The notes beneath the pieces were generated by a model. It searched no databases. It saw only the letters and a program-made list of their open reading frames with translations, and was not told the origin of the DNA. DNA of 64,000 nt from an uncultured beta proteobacterium. GTDB lineage: Bacteria; Pseudomonadota; Gammaproteobacteria; Burkholderiales; Burkholderiaceae_C. Every line of letters starts with the position of its first letter. The stretch's first letter is position 1. The stretch spans positions 17,498 to 81,497 of the forward strand of contig CAIMZI010000064.1 in the NCBI GenBank assembly GCA_903845935.1, read 5' to 3'. The translations under genes and the position numbers were made by a program. Of this stretch, positions 8,875-23,269 are shown in pieces.

Positions 8875-9663
8875 CTAGTCGCAGACCCTGGGATTCACAA
8901 TGTCTTTGAGCGCGTCCGTATTGATAATGCGGACATGCCTCTGTTTGACTTCCACAATGCCGTCTTCGACAAATTTGGAGAATGTGCGACTCACGGTTTC
9001 CAATTTCAGACCCAGGTAGCTGCCGATTTCCTCGCGTGTCATGCGCAGAATCAACTCGGACTGGGAAAATCCGCGTGCATGCAGTCGCTGTACCAAGTTG
9101 AGCAGAAAAGCCGCCAGACGCTCTTCTGCGCGCATGCTGCCCAAAAGTAACATCACGCCGTTTTCACGCACAATTTCGCGGCTCATGATCTTGTGTACGT
9201 GGCGCTGGAGGGCATTGACTTCCCGCGACAGTTCTTCAATCCGGTCAAAGGGCATGACGCACACTTCCGCATCTTCCAGCGCAACCGCGTCACAGGTGTG
9301 GTGGTCGTTGACAATGCCGTCCAGGCCCACGATCTCACCGGCCATCTGAAAGCCTGTGACCTGATCGCGCCCGTCTTCCGAGGCAACACAGGTCTTGAAA
9401 AATCCGGTGCGAATGGCATACAGGCTGGAGAACTTCTCGCCATTGCGAAAAAGGGTGGCACCGCGTTTGATTTTGCGTCGGTTGGCCACCACATCATCAA
9501 TGCGCTCCAACTCGGCCGGACTGAGGCCTAGCGGCATGCATAGCTCACGCAGATTGCAATTGGAGCAAGCCACTTTAATGCTGTGGGAATTCATTTCAAT
9601 CACATTGGTGGTCGACTTGATTGAGATGCACGAATGTGCTTCGTCAGAGATAAATGCCTTCAT
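8875..9663 (-). CDS. fnr: Fnr-type oxygen-sensing transcriptional regulator
   Basis: A 262-residue CRP/FNR family regulator. The four iron-sulfur cysteines of the oxygen-labile cluster are present: C33, C36, C42 (CSNCNLRELC) and C135 (EDAEVCVMPF), with the same 93-residue distance from third to fourth Cys as in E. coli FNR. The recognition helix contains LKLETVSRTF; E--SR is the FNR signature that reads TTGAT half-sites, and four such boxes occur nearby. An alternative start is M24, nine residues before the first cluster cysteine. It is divergent from hemN. An FNR-like site overlapping its own predicted promoter suggests autorepression. Confidence 0.95.
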   Translation of the reverse strand: MKAFISDEAHSCISIKSTTNVIEMNSHSIKVACSNCNLRELCMPLGLSPAELERIDDVVANRRKIKRGATLFRNGEKFSSLYAIRTGFFKTCVASEDGRDQVTGFQMAGEIVGLDGIVNDHHTCDAVALEDAEVCVMPFDRIEELSREVNALQRHVHKIMSREIVRENGVMLLLGSMRAEERLAAFLLNLVQRLHARGFSQSELILRMTREEIGSYLGLKLETVSRTFSKFVEDGIVEVKQRHVRIINTDALKDIVNPRVCD

Positions 9664-9685
9664 TTTTGTTCCAACTTAAGTTCGC

Positions 9686-9699
9686 CTGATACAGGTCAA
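9686..9699 (-). promoter_or_regulatory. FNR-like box over the fnr promoter
   Basis: Read on the minus strand the site is TTGACCTGTATCAG (two deviations from TTGAT-N4-ATCAA). A -10-like CATAAT lies at 9699-9704 on the same strand, so the box covers the predicted transcription start of fnr, a repressing position. The -35 region is not convincing. Confidence 0.55.
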
Positions 9700-9739
9700 T
9701 TATGAACCTAATTGTTCGCAGGGGTGTCACCTGTATAGA

Positions 9740-9753
9740 TTGATTCACATCAA
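9740..9753 (+). promoter_or_regulatory. FNR box and promoter of hemN
   Basis: TTGATTCACATCAA is a perfect FNR site. A -10 hexamer CATATT at 9776-9781 predicts a start at about 9788, exactly 41.5 bases from the box centre (class II). This start lies downstream of the first possible ATG (9763), which supports hemN translation from 9808. Confidence 0.85.
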
Positions 9754-9807
9754 ACTTGAAAAATGGATCTTGGCGCATATTTGCTCAGACCGAATTGGAG
9801 ACCCGCT

Positions 9808-11199
9808 ATGACCGTTTTTGCACCCGTTACCGATGATTTACTGCGTCAATACGATGTGCCCGGTCCCCGCTACACCTCCTATCCCACAGCCGACCGATTC
9901 GTAGAGGCTTTTGTAGGCGCCGATTATGCGCAGGCGCTGACTCAGCGGCGCAGCGGAGTGGCCGCGCTGGCCCTGCCCTTGTCCCTTTATGTTCACATTC
10001 CGTTTTGCGAATCGCTGTGCTACTACTGTGCCTGCAACAAGATCATCACCAAGCACCATGAAAAGGCAGAGGAATATTTGCGTTACCTGGGCCGTGAAGT
10101 GGAATTGCACACCGCCTTGATGGGCACGGCGCAGTCGGTTAGCCAGTTGCACCTAGGCGGGGGCAGTCCGACCTTTTTGAGCGACGAAGAACTGCGCAGC
10201 CTGATGGCCATGCTCAAGCGCAACTTCAGCTTTGTTCCCGGTGGCGAGTATTCGATTGAAATCGACCCGCGCACCATCGACGAAAGGCGCCTGGACACCT
10301 TGGCCGAACTGGGCTTTAACCGCCTGAGCTTTGGCGTTCAGGACTTTGACCTGGCCGTCCAAAAGGCGGTGCACCGGGTGCAGCCGGCCGAGCAGGTGTT
10401 TTCCTTGGTTGCTGCGGCCCGTTCGCGTGGCTTTGAGTCCATCAATGTGGATCTGATTTATGGCCTGCCCAAACAAAGCCCGGAGTCGTTTGATCGCACC
10501 TTGGCTCAGGTGGTCGAGCTCAAACCCGACCGCATTGCGCTGTACGCCTATGCGCATCTGCCGGATCGCTTTAAGCCGCAGCGGAGAATCCATACGCTGG
10601 ACTTGCCCACGGGTGGCTCCAAGATTTCCATGCTCTCGCGCTCCTTGGCTGCCTTGTTGGGTGCCGGCTATGTCTATGTGGGCATGGATCACTTTGCGCT
10701 GCCCGATGACGCACTGGCCGTGGCCAAGCGCCAAGGTCGATTACATCGCAACTTCCAGGGCTATAGCACCCAACCCGATTGCGATTTGATTGCTTTGGGT
10801 GTTTCCAGCATAGGCCGCATAGGCGCCACCTATAGCCAGAATGCTAAGACGCTGGAAGAGTATTACGACGCCTTGGACCATGGCAACTTTCCCGTCGTGC
10901 GTGGTCTGGCCTTGACCCGAGACGACCTGGTGCGCCGGGCCGTGATCATGGCACTGATGTGCCAGGGAAACGTCCAGTTCGAATCCATAGAGCTGGCCTA
11001 CCTGATTGAATTTCGAAGCTATTTCGCAAAAGAAATGGAAGCCTTGCAGGGATTGAGCGAACAGGGACTGGTGAGTCTGGACGATACTGGAATCCAGGTG
11101 ACGGACAAGGGCTGGTTCTTTGTGCGCGCCGTGGCGATGGTGTTTGATCGGTATTTGCAAACCGACCGTACCCGCGCAAGGTTTTCCAAGATCATTTAG
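9808..11199 (+). CDS. hemN: Oxygen-independent coproporphyrinogen III dehydrogenase
   Basis: A 463-residue radical SAM enzyme that converts coproporphyrinogen III to protoporphyrinogen IX without oxygen, in the cytoplasm. The SAM-cluster motif is C67-x3-C71-x2-C74 followed by C76 (FCESLCYYCAC), and the HemN N-terminus VPGPRYTSYPTADRF is clear. The start ATG 9808 has TTGGAG upstream and lies downstream of the predicted FNR-dependent transcription start; an ATG at 9763 lies upstream of it. The gene provides heme for the cbb3 oxidase at low oxygen and is divergent from fnr. Confidence 0.96.
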   Translation: MTVFAPVTDDLLRQYDVPGPRYTSYPTADRFVEAFVGADYAQALTQRRSGVAALALPLSLYVHIPFCESLCYYCACNKIITKHHEKAEEYLRYLGREVELHTALMGTAQSVSQLHLGGGSPTFLSDEELRSLMAMLKRNFSFVPGGEYSIEIDPRTIDERRLDTLAELGFNRLSFGVQDFDLAVQKAVHRVQPAEQVFSLVAAARSRGFESINVDLIYGLPKQSPESFDRTLAQVVELKPDRIALYAYAHLPDRFKPQRRIHTLDLPTGGSKISMLSRSLAALLGAGYVYVGMDHFALPDDALAVAKRQGRLHRNFQGYSTQPDCDLIALGVSSIGRIGATYSQNAKTLEEYYDALDHGNFPVVRGLALTRDDLVRRAVIMALMCQGNVQFESIELAYLIEFRSYFAKEMEALQGLSEQGLVSLDDTGIQVTDKGWFFVRAVAMVFDRYLQTDRTRARFSKII

Positions 11200-11208
11200 C
11201 ATTCGGAG

Positions 11209-11898
11209 ATGCAATTTTCTTTGGGCGCCACAGCGTTGTTGATGGGGCTGGTGGGCGGTCCGCATTGTGTCTCCATGTGCGGCGCTGCCTGCGCGGGTAT
11301 CGGACAGGCAGCAGGCGCGCGCAAAAATTCGGCCATTCTGGGCTTCCAACTGGGGCGTGTGCTGGGCTATTCGGCGCTGGGCGCCGTGGCCGCTGTATCC
11401 ATGCAGGGGCTGGGTTGGATGACTGTCCAGTCTGCAGCACTCAGGCCGGTCTGGACCATGTTTCATGTGGCTGCGTTGTTGCTGGGACTGGTGCTGCTGC
11501 TGCGTGCCCAGCAGCCGGTATGGCTGGAACTTGCCGGGCGCCGCATTTGGACCTACGCCAAGGCCATGGGCGCAGGCGCTGCGCCGGTCGTGCTTGGCAG
11601 CTTGTGGGCGCTGCTCCCGTGTGGGCTCTTGTATTCAGCCCTGCTGGTGGCCGCCATGGCGGGGGGGCCCGTGGACGGCGCCTTTGTCATGGCCGCGTTT
11701 GCCCTGGGTACCAGCGTCACCATGAGCGCGGCACCCTGGTTGTGGCTTAAGCTGCGCGGCAACAGTGTGGCAAAAAGTGGCAGTGGTTCCTGGGGCGTTC
11801 GCCTAGCCGGACTGGCGCTGGCTGGCAGCTCTGGCTGGGCGCTGTGGATGGGCCTGGTTCACAATACCGCGCCCTGGTGCGCTACACCATCGTTATGA
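11209..11898 (+). CDS. Sulfite exporter TauE/SafE-type (UreH-like) membrane protein
   Basis: A 229-residue polytopic membrane protein with about six hydrophobic segments and an N-terminal GGPHCVSMCGAACAG motif. This His/Cys-bearing first helix is typical of the TauE/SafE-UreH-DsbD_2 type proteins found next to cbb3 oxidase genes, where a role in metal handling or oxidase maturation has been proposed. The substrate cannot be read from the sequence. It starts 10 bases after hemN and its stop overlaps the dusA start (ATGA), so it is probably co-transcribed with both. Confidence 0.75.
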   Translation: MQFSLGATALLMGLVGGPHCVSMCGAACAGIGQAAGARKNSAILGFQLGRVLGYSALGAVAAVSMQGLGWMTVQSAALRPVWTMFHVAALLLGLVLLLRAQQPVWLELAGRRIWTYAKAMGAGAAPVVLGSLWALLPCGLLYSALLVAAMAGGPVDGAFVMAAFALGTSVTMSAAPWLWLKLRGNSVAKSGSGSWGVRLAGLALAGSSGWALWMGLVHNTAPWCATPSL

Positions 11899-12902
11899 AG
11901 TCCACTGACTCACCGCACCGCCTCAGCGTGGCCCCCATGCTCGACTGGTCAGATAGGAATTGCCGTTATTTTCACCGGCTGTTGACCCGCCATGGCCGCC
12001 TTTACACCGAGATGGTGACCACCGGTGCCTTGTTGCATGGCGACGTGCCACGCCACCTGCGTTTTAACGCCGAAGAACATGCGCTTGCGTTGCAGCTGGG
12101 GGGCAGCGACACAGCCGATCTGGCTGCCTGTGCCAAGCTGGGCCAGGACTGGGGCTATGACGAGATCAACCTCAATTGCGGTTGCCCGTCCGAGCGGGTG
12201 CAGCGGGGTGCCTTTGGCGCCTGCCTAATGAATGAGGCGCCGCTGGTGGCAGATTGCGTCAAGGCCATGCTGGATGTGGTGGACATTCCGGTCACAGTCA
12301 AGCACCGCATTGGCATTGACCGTGAAGAAAGTTACGCCTTTGTGCGCGACTTTGTCGGCACCCTGTCGGAGGCTGGATGCCAGGTTTTTATCGTGCATGC
12401 CCGCAACGCCTGGCTCAAGGGTCTGAGTCCCAAGGAAAACCGCGAAGTCCCGCCACTGCGCTACGACCTGGTGTACCAGCTTAAAAGAGACTTTCCAGCG
12501 CTGACCATTTCCCTCAACGGCGGCGTCACCACCAGTGCGCAGGTGGCCGAGCATTTGCAGCATGTCGATGGTGTCATGTTGGGACGCGAGGCCTATCACA
12601 AGCCCTGGTGGCTGGCCGAATGGGATCAGGCCTTTTTTGGCGACGCGGCTTCCGAGTTGACGCGGGAATCGGTGGAAGAGCAGATGGTGGTCTACATGGA
12701 GCGTGAGGCGGCCCAGCATGGTACGTCCTGGTACAGCATCGCCCGCCATATGCTGGGCCTGCGCCATGGCCTGCCGGGGGCGCGCAAGTGGCGTCAGGTC
12801 TGGAGCGACCACCGGCTGAAGGCATTGCCAGCCAGAGAGGTGTGGGCTATTGCCCGCCAGGCCAGCTGCTCTGCGGCCGCGCCCACGGAAGCAGCGCTGT
12901 AA
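11895..12902 (+). CDS. dusA: tRNA-dihydrouridine(20/20a) synthase DusA
   Basis: A 335-residue FMN-dependent enzyme that reduces uridine 20/20a in the tRNA D-loop. The N-terminus LSVAPMLDWSDRNCRYF is the DusA signature, and the catalytic cysteine lies in NLNCGCPSERVQ. FMN/phosphate-binding segments (HRIGIDRE, LNGGVTT) follow. The start ATG overlaps the stop of the preceding membrane protein gene by four bases; a longer frame begins inside that gene. Unrelated to oxidase function as far as known, so the linkage is probably only transcriptional. Confidence 0.95.
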   Translation: MKSTDSPHRLSVAPMLDWSDRNCRYFHRLLTRHGRLYTEMVTTGALLHGDVPRHLRFNAEEHALALQLGGSDTADLAACAKLGQDWGYDEINLNCGCPSERVQRGAFGACLMNEAPLVADCVKAMLDVVDIPVTVKHRIGIDREESYAFVRDFVGTLSEAGCQVFIVHARNAWLKGLSPKENREVPPLRYDLVYQLKRDFPALTISLNGGVTTSAQVAEHLQHVDGVMLGREAYHKPWWLAEWDQAFFGDAASELTRESVEEQMVVYMEREAAQHGTSWYSIARHMLGLRHGLPGARKWRQVWSDHRLKALPAREVWAIARQASCSAAAPTEAAL

Positions 12903-12904
12903 AT

Positions 12905-13576
12905 TTACGCAGCCGCTTCCAGGCCGTTGGCGAAGTGCTCGCGCATGCGCTTCACGGTGGCCGCTGCATCTCTTGTGCTCAGTGCAGTCATGATTTCGCG
13001 GTGTTCCTGCAGCGACTCGCCCATGCGCCCGGTCTTGAGCAGGGAGTTGTGCCGATTGAGCTTCATCACCTTGCGCAGATCCGCCACCATCTGGTCGCGC
13101 CAGCGGTTGTTGGCAATCGCTAGCAGTCGCATGTGGAAGCGTTCGTTGACAGCAAAAAAGGCGTCGGTATTGGCAATGCCCGGCAGGGCCGCTTGTTCCA
13201 GTTCCGCGTGCAGTGTCATCAGTTCGGCAAGCTGTAGGTCCGTCGCCGTGGCGGCAACCACCCCGGCCGCGTCACTTTCCAGCAGGCTGAGCAAATGGTA
13301 GACGTCGCGCAGGTCCTGGGCTGAGACCTCGGTCACATAGGCGCCGCGCCGTACCTTCATGGTCACCAGACCTTCGGCCGCCAACACCTTGAGGGCCTCG
13401 CGCAAGGGTGTGCGGCTGATGCCATGCTCCTCGGCAATCTTCAGTTCGTCAATCCAGCTACCGGGTTCCAGCTCCCGCTTGAAAATGCGCTGGCGCAGCA
13501 ATTCCGCAACCTCCTCATAGAGCGCGCGAGGGGAGATGGATGGGCCGGAGCGGCTGTCGGACATGAGTGCTGCCAT
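12905..13576 (-). CDS. GntR-family regulator (FCD/FadR subfamily)
   Basis: A 223-residue regulator with an N-terminal winged helix (ISRTPLREALKVLAAEGLV, about residues 45-75) and an all-helical FCD ligand domain, where metal-binding residues are expected (HMRLLAIANN, LQEHREIMTAL). It is divergent from the methylmalonyl-CoA mutase gene, with the two starts about 130 bases apart, so it most likely regulates the propionate pathway and itself. The effector is unknown; an acyl-CoA or small organic acid is usual for this family. Start alternatives: the first Met or Met5 (MSDSRSG). Confidence 0.88.
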   Translation of the reverse strand: MAALMSDSRSGPSISPRALYEEVAELLRQRIFKRELEPGSWIDELKIAEEHGISRTPLREALKVLAAEGLVTMKVRRGAYVTEVSAQDLRDVYHLLSLLESDAAGVVAATATDLQLAELMTLHAELEQAALPGIANTDAFFAVNERFHMRLLAIANNRWRDQMVADLRKVMKLNRHNSLLKTGRMGESLQEHREIMTALSTRDAAATVKRMREHFANGLEAAA

Positions 13577-13702
13577 GGGCGCGAATTGTAAGCGGGGTGT
13601 CCATTTTTTAATGAATAATTATAAATAATGTAAACTTTGATCCGGCTGAATTCAGCTGCCAAGCTTGCTGAGCTGAGTGCTTCAACTGCTACGGACCCCG
13701 CC

Positions 13703-15880
<2,178 letters not shown>

Positions 15881-15895
15881 GCCCCCAGCGGGAAC

Positions 15896-16972
15896 ATGGG
15901 GATGGCCGCTGAAACTGTCGCCGCACCAGCCGTGCGGCAGGGCGTTCGTGCCAGTGACATTCTGGAGGGGCAGGGCCTGGCGCAAAGGCGTAGTCTGGCG
16001 AAAGCCATTACCCTTCTGGAATCCACCCGCGCCGACCACCGCCTGTTGGCCGACGAACTGTTGACGGCCTTGCTGCCGCACAGCGGCAAGTCGCTGCGCC
16101 TGGGCATCAGCGGCGTGCCAGGCGTTGGCAAGAGCACCTTTATCGAGGCGCTGGGCCTCTACCTGATCGCGAAGGGCCACCGCGTGGCCGTGCTGGCGGT
16201 GGACCCCAGCAGTTCGGTTTCCGGCGGCTCCATCCTGGGCGACAAGACGCGCATGGAATTGTTGTCCATGCACGAGCGCGCCTATATTCGCCCCAGCCCC
16301 AGCAGCGGTACCTTGGGCGGTGTGGCCGAAAAAACCCGTGAGGCCATGCTGGTTTGCGAGGCCGCCGGCTTTGACATTGTGATTGTGGAAACCGTCGGGG
16401 TGGGCCAGTCTGAAACGGCAGTGCAAGGCATGAGCGACATGTTTGTGCTGATGCAACTGCCCAATGCCGGTGACGATTTGCAGGCGATCAAAAAGGGCGT
16501 GATGGAACTGGCCGATCTGGTCGTCATCAACAAGGCCGATATCGACGCCGATGCCGCCATGCGGGCCGAGGCGCAAATCACCTCCAGCCTGCGCCTGCTG
16601 GGCATATCCGGCAATCCCCATGATCCGCACAGCGATGCGCATTGGCATCCACGCGTGCTCAAGATGAGCGCGCTGCAAGGGCAGGGCTTGGATGCCTTTT
16701 GGGAAGCGGTCAGCACCTTTCAGCGCCTGCAAACCGCAAACGGCTTACTGGCCAGTCGGCGCCAGAGCCAGTCACTGGCCTGGATGTGGGAGCGCGTAGA
16801 CGCAGGCCTCAAACAGGCCTTCAAGAACAATCCTGCAGTGCGTGCGCAACTGCCAGTATTTATCAACTCGGTGCAGTCCGGTCAGCTGGCTGCAAGCACC
16901 GCGGCGCGCAATCTGCTGGCCCTGCATGCTGCTGGCGCAGCAGCCCAAAATACTCAAATAGCGAACACTTAG
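15896..16972 (+). CDS. meaB: Methylmalonyl-CoA mutase-associated GTPase MeaB
   Basis: A 358-residue G3E-family P-loop GTPase. The Walker A is GVPGVGKST (residues 73-81), followed by [18 protein letters not shown], the switch region ETVGVGQSE, and NKAD for guanine recognition. MeaB/ArgK proteins load and protect the adenosylcobalamin of methylmalonyl-CoA mutase. It lies 15 bases after the mutase gene, as expected for a dedicated chaperone. The start may be 15896 or the second ATG at 15902. Confidence 0.95.
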   Translation: MGMAAETVAAPAVRQGVRASDILEGQGLAQRRSLAKAITLLESTRADHRLLADELLTALLPHSGKSLRLGISGVPGVGKSTFIEALGLYLIAKGHRVAVLAVDPSSSVSGGSILGDKTRMELLSMHERAYIRPSPSSGTLGGVAEKTREAMLVCEAAGFDIVIVETVGVGQSETAVQGMSDMFVLMQLPNAGDDLQAIKKGVMELADLVVINKADIDADAAMRAEAQITSSLRLLGISGNPHDPHSDAHWHPRVLKMSALQGQGLDAFWEAVSTFQRLQTANGLLASRRQSQSLAWMWERVDAGLKQAFKNNPAVRAQLPVFINSVQSGQLAASTAARNLLALHAAGAAAQNTQIANT

Positions 16973-16985
16973 AAAGAAGGAAACC

Positions 16986-18518
<1,533 letters not shown>

Positions 18519-18538
18519 GCCCCAAGGAGAACAAGAAC

Positions 18539-20587
<2,049 letters not shown>

Positions 20588-21076
20588 ATGATACGTCCTT
20601 TTCAAGTACTGGGTGTCCAGCAGATTGCCATTGGCGGGCCGGACAAGAAGCGGCTGCAAAAGCTGTGGGTGGAGATGCTGGGTCTGGAAGTCACCGGCAC
20701 GTTCCGCAGCGAAAGCGAAAACGTGGATGAGGACATATGCGCGATTGGCGCCGGTCCGTTCAAGGTCGAGGTGGACCTGATGCAACCCGTGGATCCGGAC
20801 AAAAAGCCGGCCGTCCATGCCACGCCACTGAATCACATCGGCCTGTGGATCGATGATCTGCCCACCGCCGTAGAGTGGCTCACCGCCCATGGCGTGCGCT
20901 TTGCACCGGGCGGCATTCGCAAGGGCGCAGCTGGCTTTGACATCTGCTTTTTGCATCCCAAGGCGAATGAGGAATTCCCGATTGCCGGCGAGGGCGTGCT
21001 GATCGAAATGGTGCAGGCCCCCCCGGAGGTGGTGAAGGCCTTTTCGCAACTGGCCTTCCCTGGCCGCAGCGTTTAG
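20588..21076 (+). CDS. VOC-family protein, methylmalonyl-CoA epimerase-like
   Basis: A 162-residue glyoxalase/VOC protein directly abutting pccA (ATG right after its stop). Its place between PCC and the mutase step suggests the (S)/(R)-methylmalonyl-CoA epimerase. Candidate metal ligands His in [10 protein letters not shown] and Glu in VLIEMVQAP are present, but the usual first ligand (a His in the D-H-I-A/G-I strand) is Gln here ([10 protein letters not shown]). It is therefore either a divergent epimerase or another VOC enzyme. Function assigned by context, not proven. Confidence 0.65.
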   Translation: MIRPFQVLGVQQIAIGGPDKKRLQKLWVEMLGLEVTGTFRSESENVDEDICAIGAGPFKVEVDLMQPVDPDKKPAVHATPLNHIGLWIDDLPTAVEWLTAHGVRFAPGGIRKGAAGFDICFLHPKANEEFPIAGEGVLIEMVQAPPEVVKAFSQLAFPGRSV

Positions 21077-21092
21077 CTTTGACGATCAATGC

Positions 21093-21121
21093 AAAAAGCC
21101 GCTGTGATTCAGCAGCTTTTT
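21093..21121. terminator. Bidirectional terminator between convergent operons
   Basis: AAAAAGCCGCTG (21093-21104) and CAGCAGCTTTTT (21110-21121) form a stem with one mismatch and a 5-base loop. Runs of A on one side and T on the other allow it to terminate both the pcc operon and the convergent rnfB-like gene. Confidence 0.8.
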
Positions 21122-21134
21122 GCTGACGGGCAAT

Positions 21135-21812
21135 CTATCCAGGCAGGCGCTTGGCGCGTGCCCGCTGCAGCGCCGCTTCAATGATGGCGCGCTTTTTGTC
21201 CAAGATGGCTGGATCTGAATGCTGGGAATGCGCTGCTATATCGGACACTTTGAGTTCGGCCTTGGCTAGTAGGCGTTGCTCTTGCTCCTGCACTTCACGT
21301 TCCAGCCGCAGGCCGCGCTGGGAATAGCGATTCAGCGCGTGCTCGGCCTGGGTAGTTGACCAAGCGCTCCAGCCGGTGGTTTGCGCCGTCACGTTTTCCA
21401 GCAGAATGCAATCCACCGGGCAGACCGGCAAACACAGCTCGCAACCGGTGCAATGGGCTTCCAGCACGGTGTGCATTTGCTTGTTGGAACCGATGATGGC
21501 GTCCACCGGGCAGGCCGCAATGCACAGGGTACAGCCTATGCACCAATCCTCATCAATAAAGGCCAGGGTGCGCGGACCCTCGGCGCCAAAGTCCGGGTCC
21601 AGTGGCTTAATGCTGCGCCCGGTGATTGCGGCAAGTCGCTCCACCCCCTGCGCCCCTCCTGGCGGGCACTGGTTGATGTCCGCCTCGCCCGCTGCCACCG
21701 CCTCGGCATAGCCCAGACAATCCGAGTAGCCACAGCGCTTGCACTGGGTTTGGGGCAGGGCGTCGTGGATGCGCCCGGCCAGGGTGCGACTCAAGACCCC
21801 CTCTGTATCCAC
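21135..21812 (-). CDS. RnfB-like iron-sulfur ferredoxin protein
   Basis: A 225-residue protein with the RnfB-type Fe-S cluster domain (CKRCGYSDCLGYAEAVAAGE...CPPGG, residues about 24-52) and two ferredoxin clusters (CIGCTLCIAACPVD and CTGCELCLPVCPVD). The N-terminal hydrophobic anchor of true RnfB is missing, and no other rnf genes are nearby. Such stand-alone RnfB-like proteins are common in Burkholderiales; their electron partners are not established. The C-terminal 60 residues are basic and helical (RLLAKAELKV, KKRAIIEAALQRARAKR). Last gene of a minus-strand group behind phaZ (7-base gap). Confidence 0.85.
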   Translation of the reverse strand: MDTEGVLSRTLAGRIHDALPQTQCKRCGYSDCLGYAEAVAAGEADINQCPPGGAQGVERLAAITGRSIKPLDPDFGAEGPRTLAFIDEDWCIGCTLCIAACPVDAIIGSNKQMHTVLEAHCTGCELCLPVCPVDCILLENVTAQTTGWSAWSTTQAEHALNRYSQRGLRLEREVQEQEQRLLAKAELKVSDIAAHSQHSDPAILDKKRAIIEAALQRARAKRLPG

Positions 21813-21819
21813 TTCTGCA

Positions 21820-23217
21820 TCAGGTCTTGGAAGCCGCTTTTTTTACGGCAATCTTCTTGGCGCCTGCAGTGCTGGCGAGCGACTTGCTGGCTGCGGGTGC
21901 AGCCATCCCGGATAGCTGCGGCGTGGCAGCCACATTGGACGCATGGGAGTCGGCACCATTGTGGTCCAGGATGAATTTTTTGACCACCGGATACACATGC
22001 TCGCGCCAGCGGCGGCCGGAGAAGATGCCGTAATGCCCAGCGCCCTCGGCCTCGAAATGCTGTTGCAAAGCCTTGGGAACGCCGCTGCAGATGTCGTGCA
22101 CCGCCTTGGTCTGGCCGGAGCCGGAGATGTCGTCCAATTCGCCCTCGACCGAGAGCAGGGCCGTACTCTTGATGTCTGCTGGACGCACGCGTTCGATTTG
22201 ACCGCTGGGATTTTTGATGTCCCAGGTACCGCTGACCAGGCTGAAGTCCTGAAACACCACCTTGATGGTCTCCAGGTAGTAATCGGCGTCCATGTCTAAG
22301 ACCGCGTTGTACTCGTCGTAAAACTTGCGGTGGGCCTCGGTGCTGGCGTCGTCACCCTTGATCAGGTCCTTGAAGTAGTCGTAATGGCTCTTGGCATGGT
22401 GGTCGGGGTTCATCGCGACAAAGCCGGTGTGCTGCAAAAAGCCGGGATAGACACGGCGTCCGACACCCGGGAAGTTGCTGGGCACACGGTAGATCACATT
22501 GTTCTCAAACCAGCTATGGCTCTTGTTCATGGCCAGGTTGTTGACCGCCGTGGGAGATTTGCGCGCATCGATAGGGCCGCCCATCATGGTCATGGTCAGC
22601 GGTGTTTTCTCACCGCGGCTGGCCATCAACGACACCGCAGCCAGCACCGGTACGGTGGGCTGGCACACGCTCATGACGTGACAGTTGCCGTATTTGGCCT
22701 GCACGTGGCGGATGAATTCCTGCACGTAGTTGACGTAGTCATCGAGGTGAAATTCACCTTCGCTCATGGGCACCAGACGGGCATTTTTCCAGTCCGTGAT
22801 GTAGACCTTGTGGTCCTTGAGCATGGTCTTGACGGTATCGCGCAGCAGCGTCGAATAGTGGCCAGACAGAGGGGCCACGATCAGCACGACCGGTTCGTCC
22901 TTGATCTTGGCGAATGTGGAAGCATCGTCTGTCAGCCGTTTGAAACGGCGCAGCTCGCAAAAAGGCTTGTCCACTTCGACGCGCTCGAGGATCGCGACTT
23001 CGACGCCGTTTTCATTGATCGAGCGGATGTCGAACTGTGGGCGCTCGTAGTCCTTGCCCAAACGATGCATCAGGTCATAGGTGGCCGAGAGCCTCTGTGA
23101 GAACGGGCTTTTACCCGCCATCGAGGTCGGGTTGGAGTAAGCCTTTGCCGCTGCAGCGGCCAGGTCCGCGAACGGTTCCATCAGGGAACGTTGGGTTTCA
23201 TAGAGCTGGTACAGCAT
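21820..23217 (-). CDS. phaZ: Intracellular polyhydroxybutyrate depolymerase
   Basis: A 465-residue intracellular PHB depolymerase of the PhaZ1 type, degrading stored native PHB granules. The nucleophile is Cys185 in MSVCQPT (a Cys in place of the lipase-box Ser, as in Ralstonia eutropha PhaZ1). Asp and His candidates lie in the C-terminal half (EGELDDISG and GAGHYGIFSG). The N-terminus MLYQLYETQRSLMEP is family-standard. The last 45 residues are an Ala/Ser/Lys-rich tail (KKIAVKKAASKT) beyond the catalytic domain, of unknown role. It implies that the organism makes PHB, though no synthase is in this window. Confidence 0.93.
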   Translation of the reverse strand: MLYQLYETQRSLMEPFADLAAAAAKAYSNPTSMAGKSPFSQRLSATYDLMHRLGKDYERPQFDIRSINENGVEVAILERVEVDKPFCELRRFKRLTDDASTFAKIKDEPVVLIVAPLSGHYSTLLRDTVKTMLKDHKVYITDWKNARLVPMSEGEFHLDDYVNYVQEFIRHVQAKYGNCHVMSVCQPTVPVLAAVSLMASRGEKTPLTMTMMGGPIDARKSPTAVNNLAMNKSHSWFENNVIYRVPSNFPGVGRRVYPGFLQHTGFVAMNPDHHAKSHYDYFKDLIKGDDASTEAHRKFYDEYNAVLDMDADYYLETIKVVFQDFSLVSGTWDIKNPSGQIERVRPADIKSTALLSVEGELDDISGSGQTKAVHDICSGVPKALQQHFEAEGAGHYGIFSGRRWREHVYPVVKKFILDHNGADSHASNVAATPQLSGMAAPAASKSLASTAGAKKIAVKKAASKT

Positions 23218-23269
23218 AAATCACTCTCTTATAAAAATGGTGCAGTGCAATATAACAGTTTTAAGCATC

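Noticed and set aside
13615..13622. ATAATTAT palindrome between the GntR gene and the mutase gene as operator
   Set aside because: Only 8 bases, AT-rich by composition, and it does not match the usual FCD-type operator pattern well enough.
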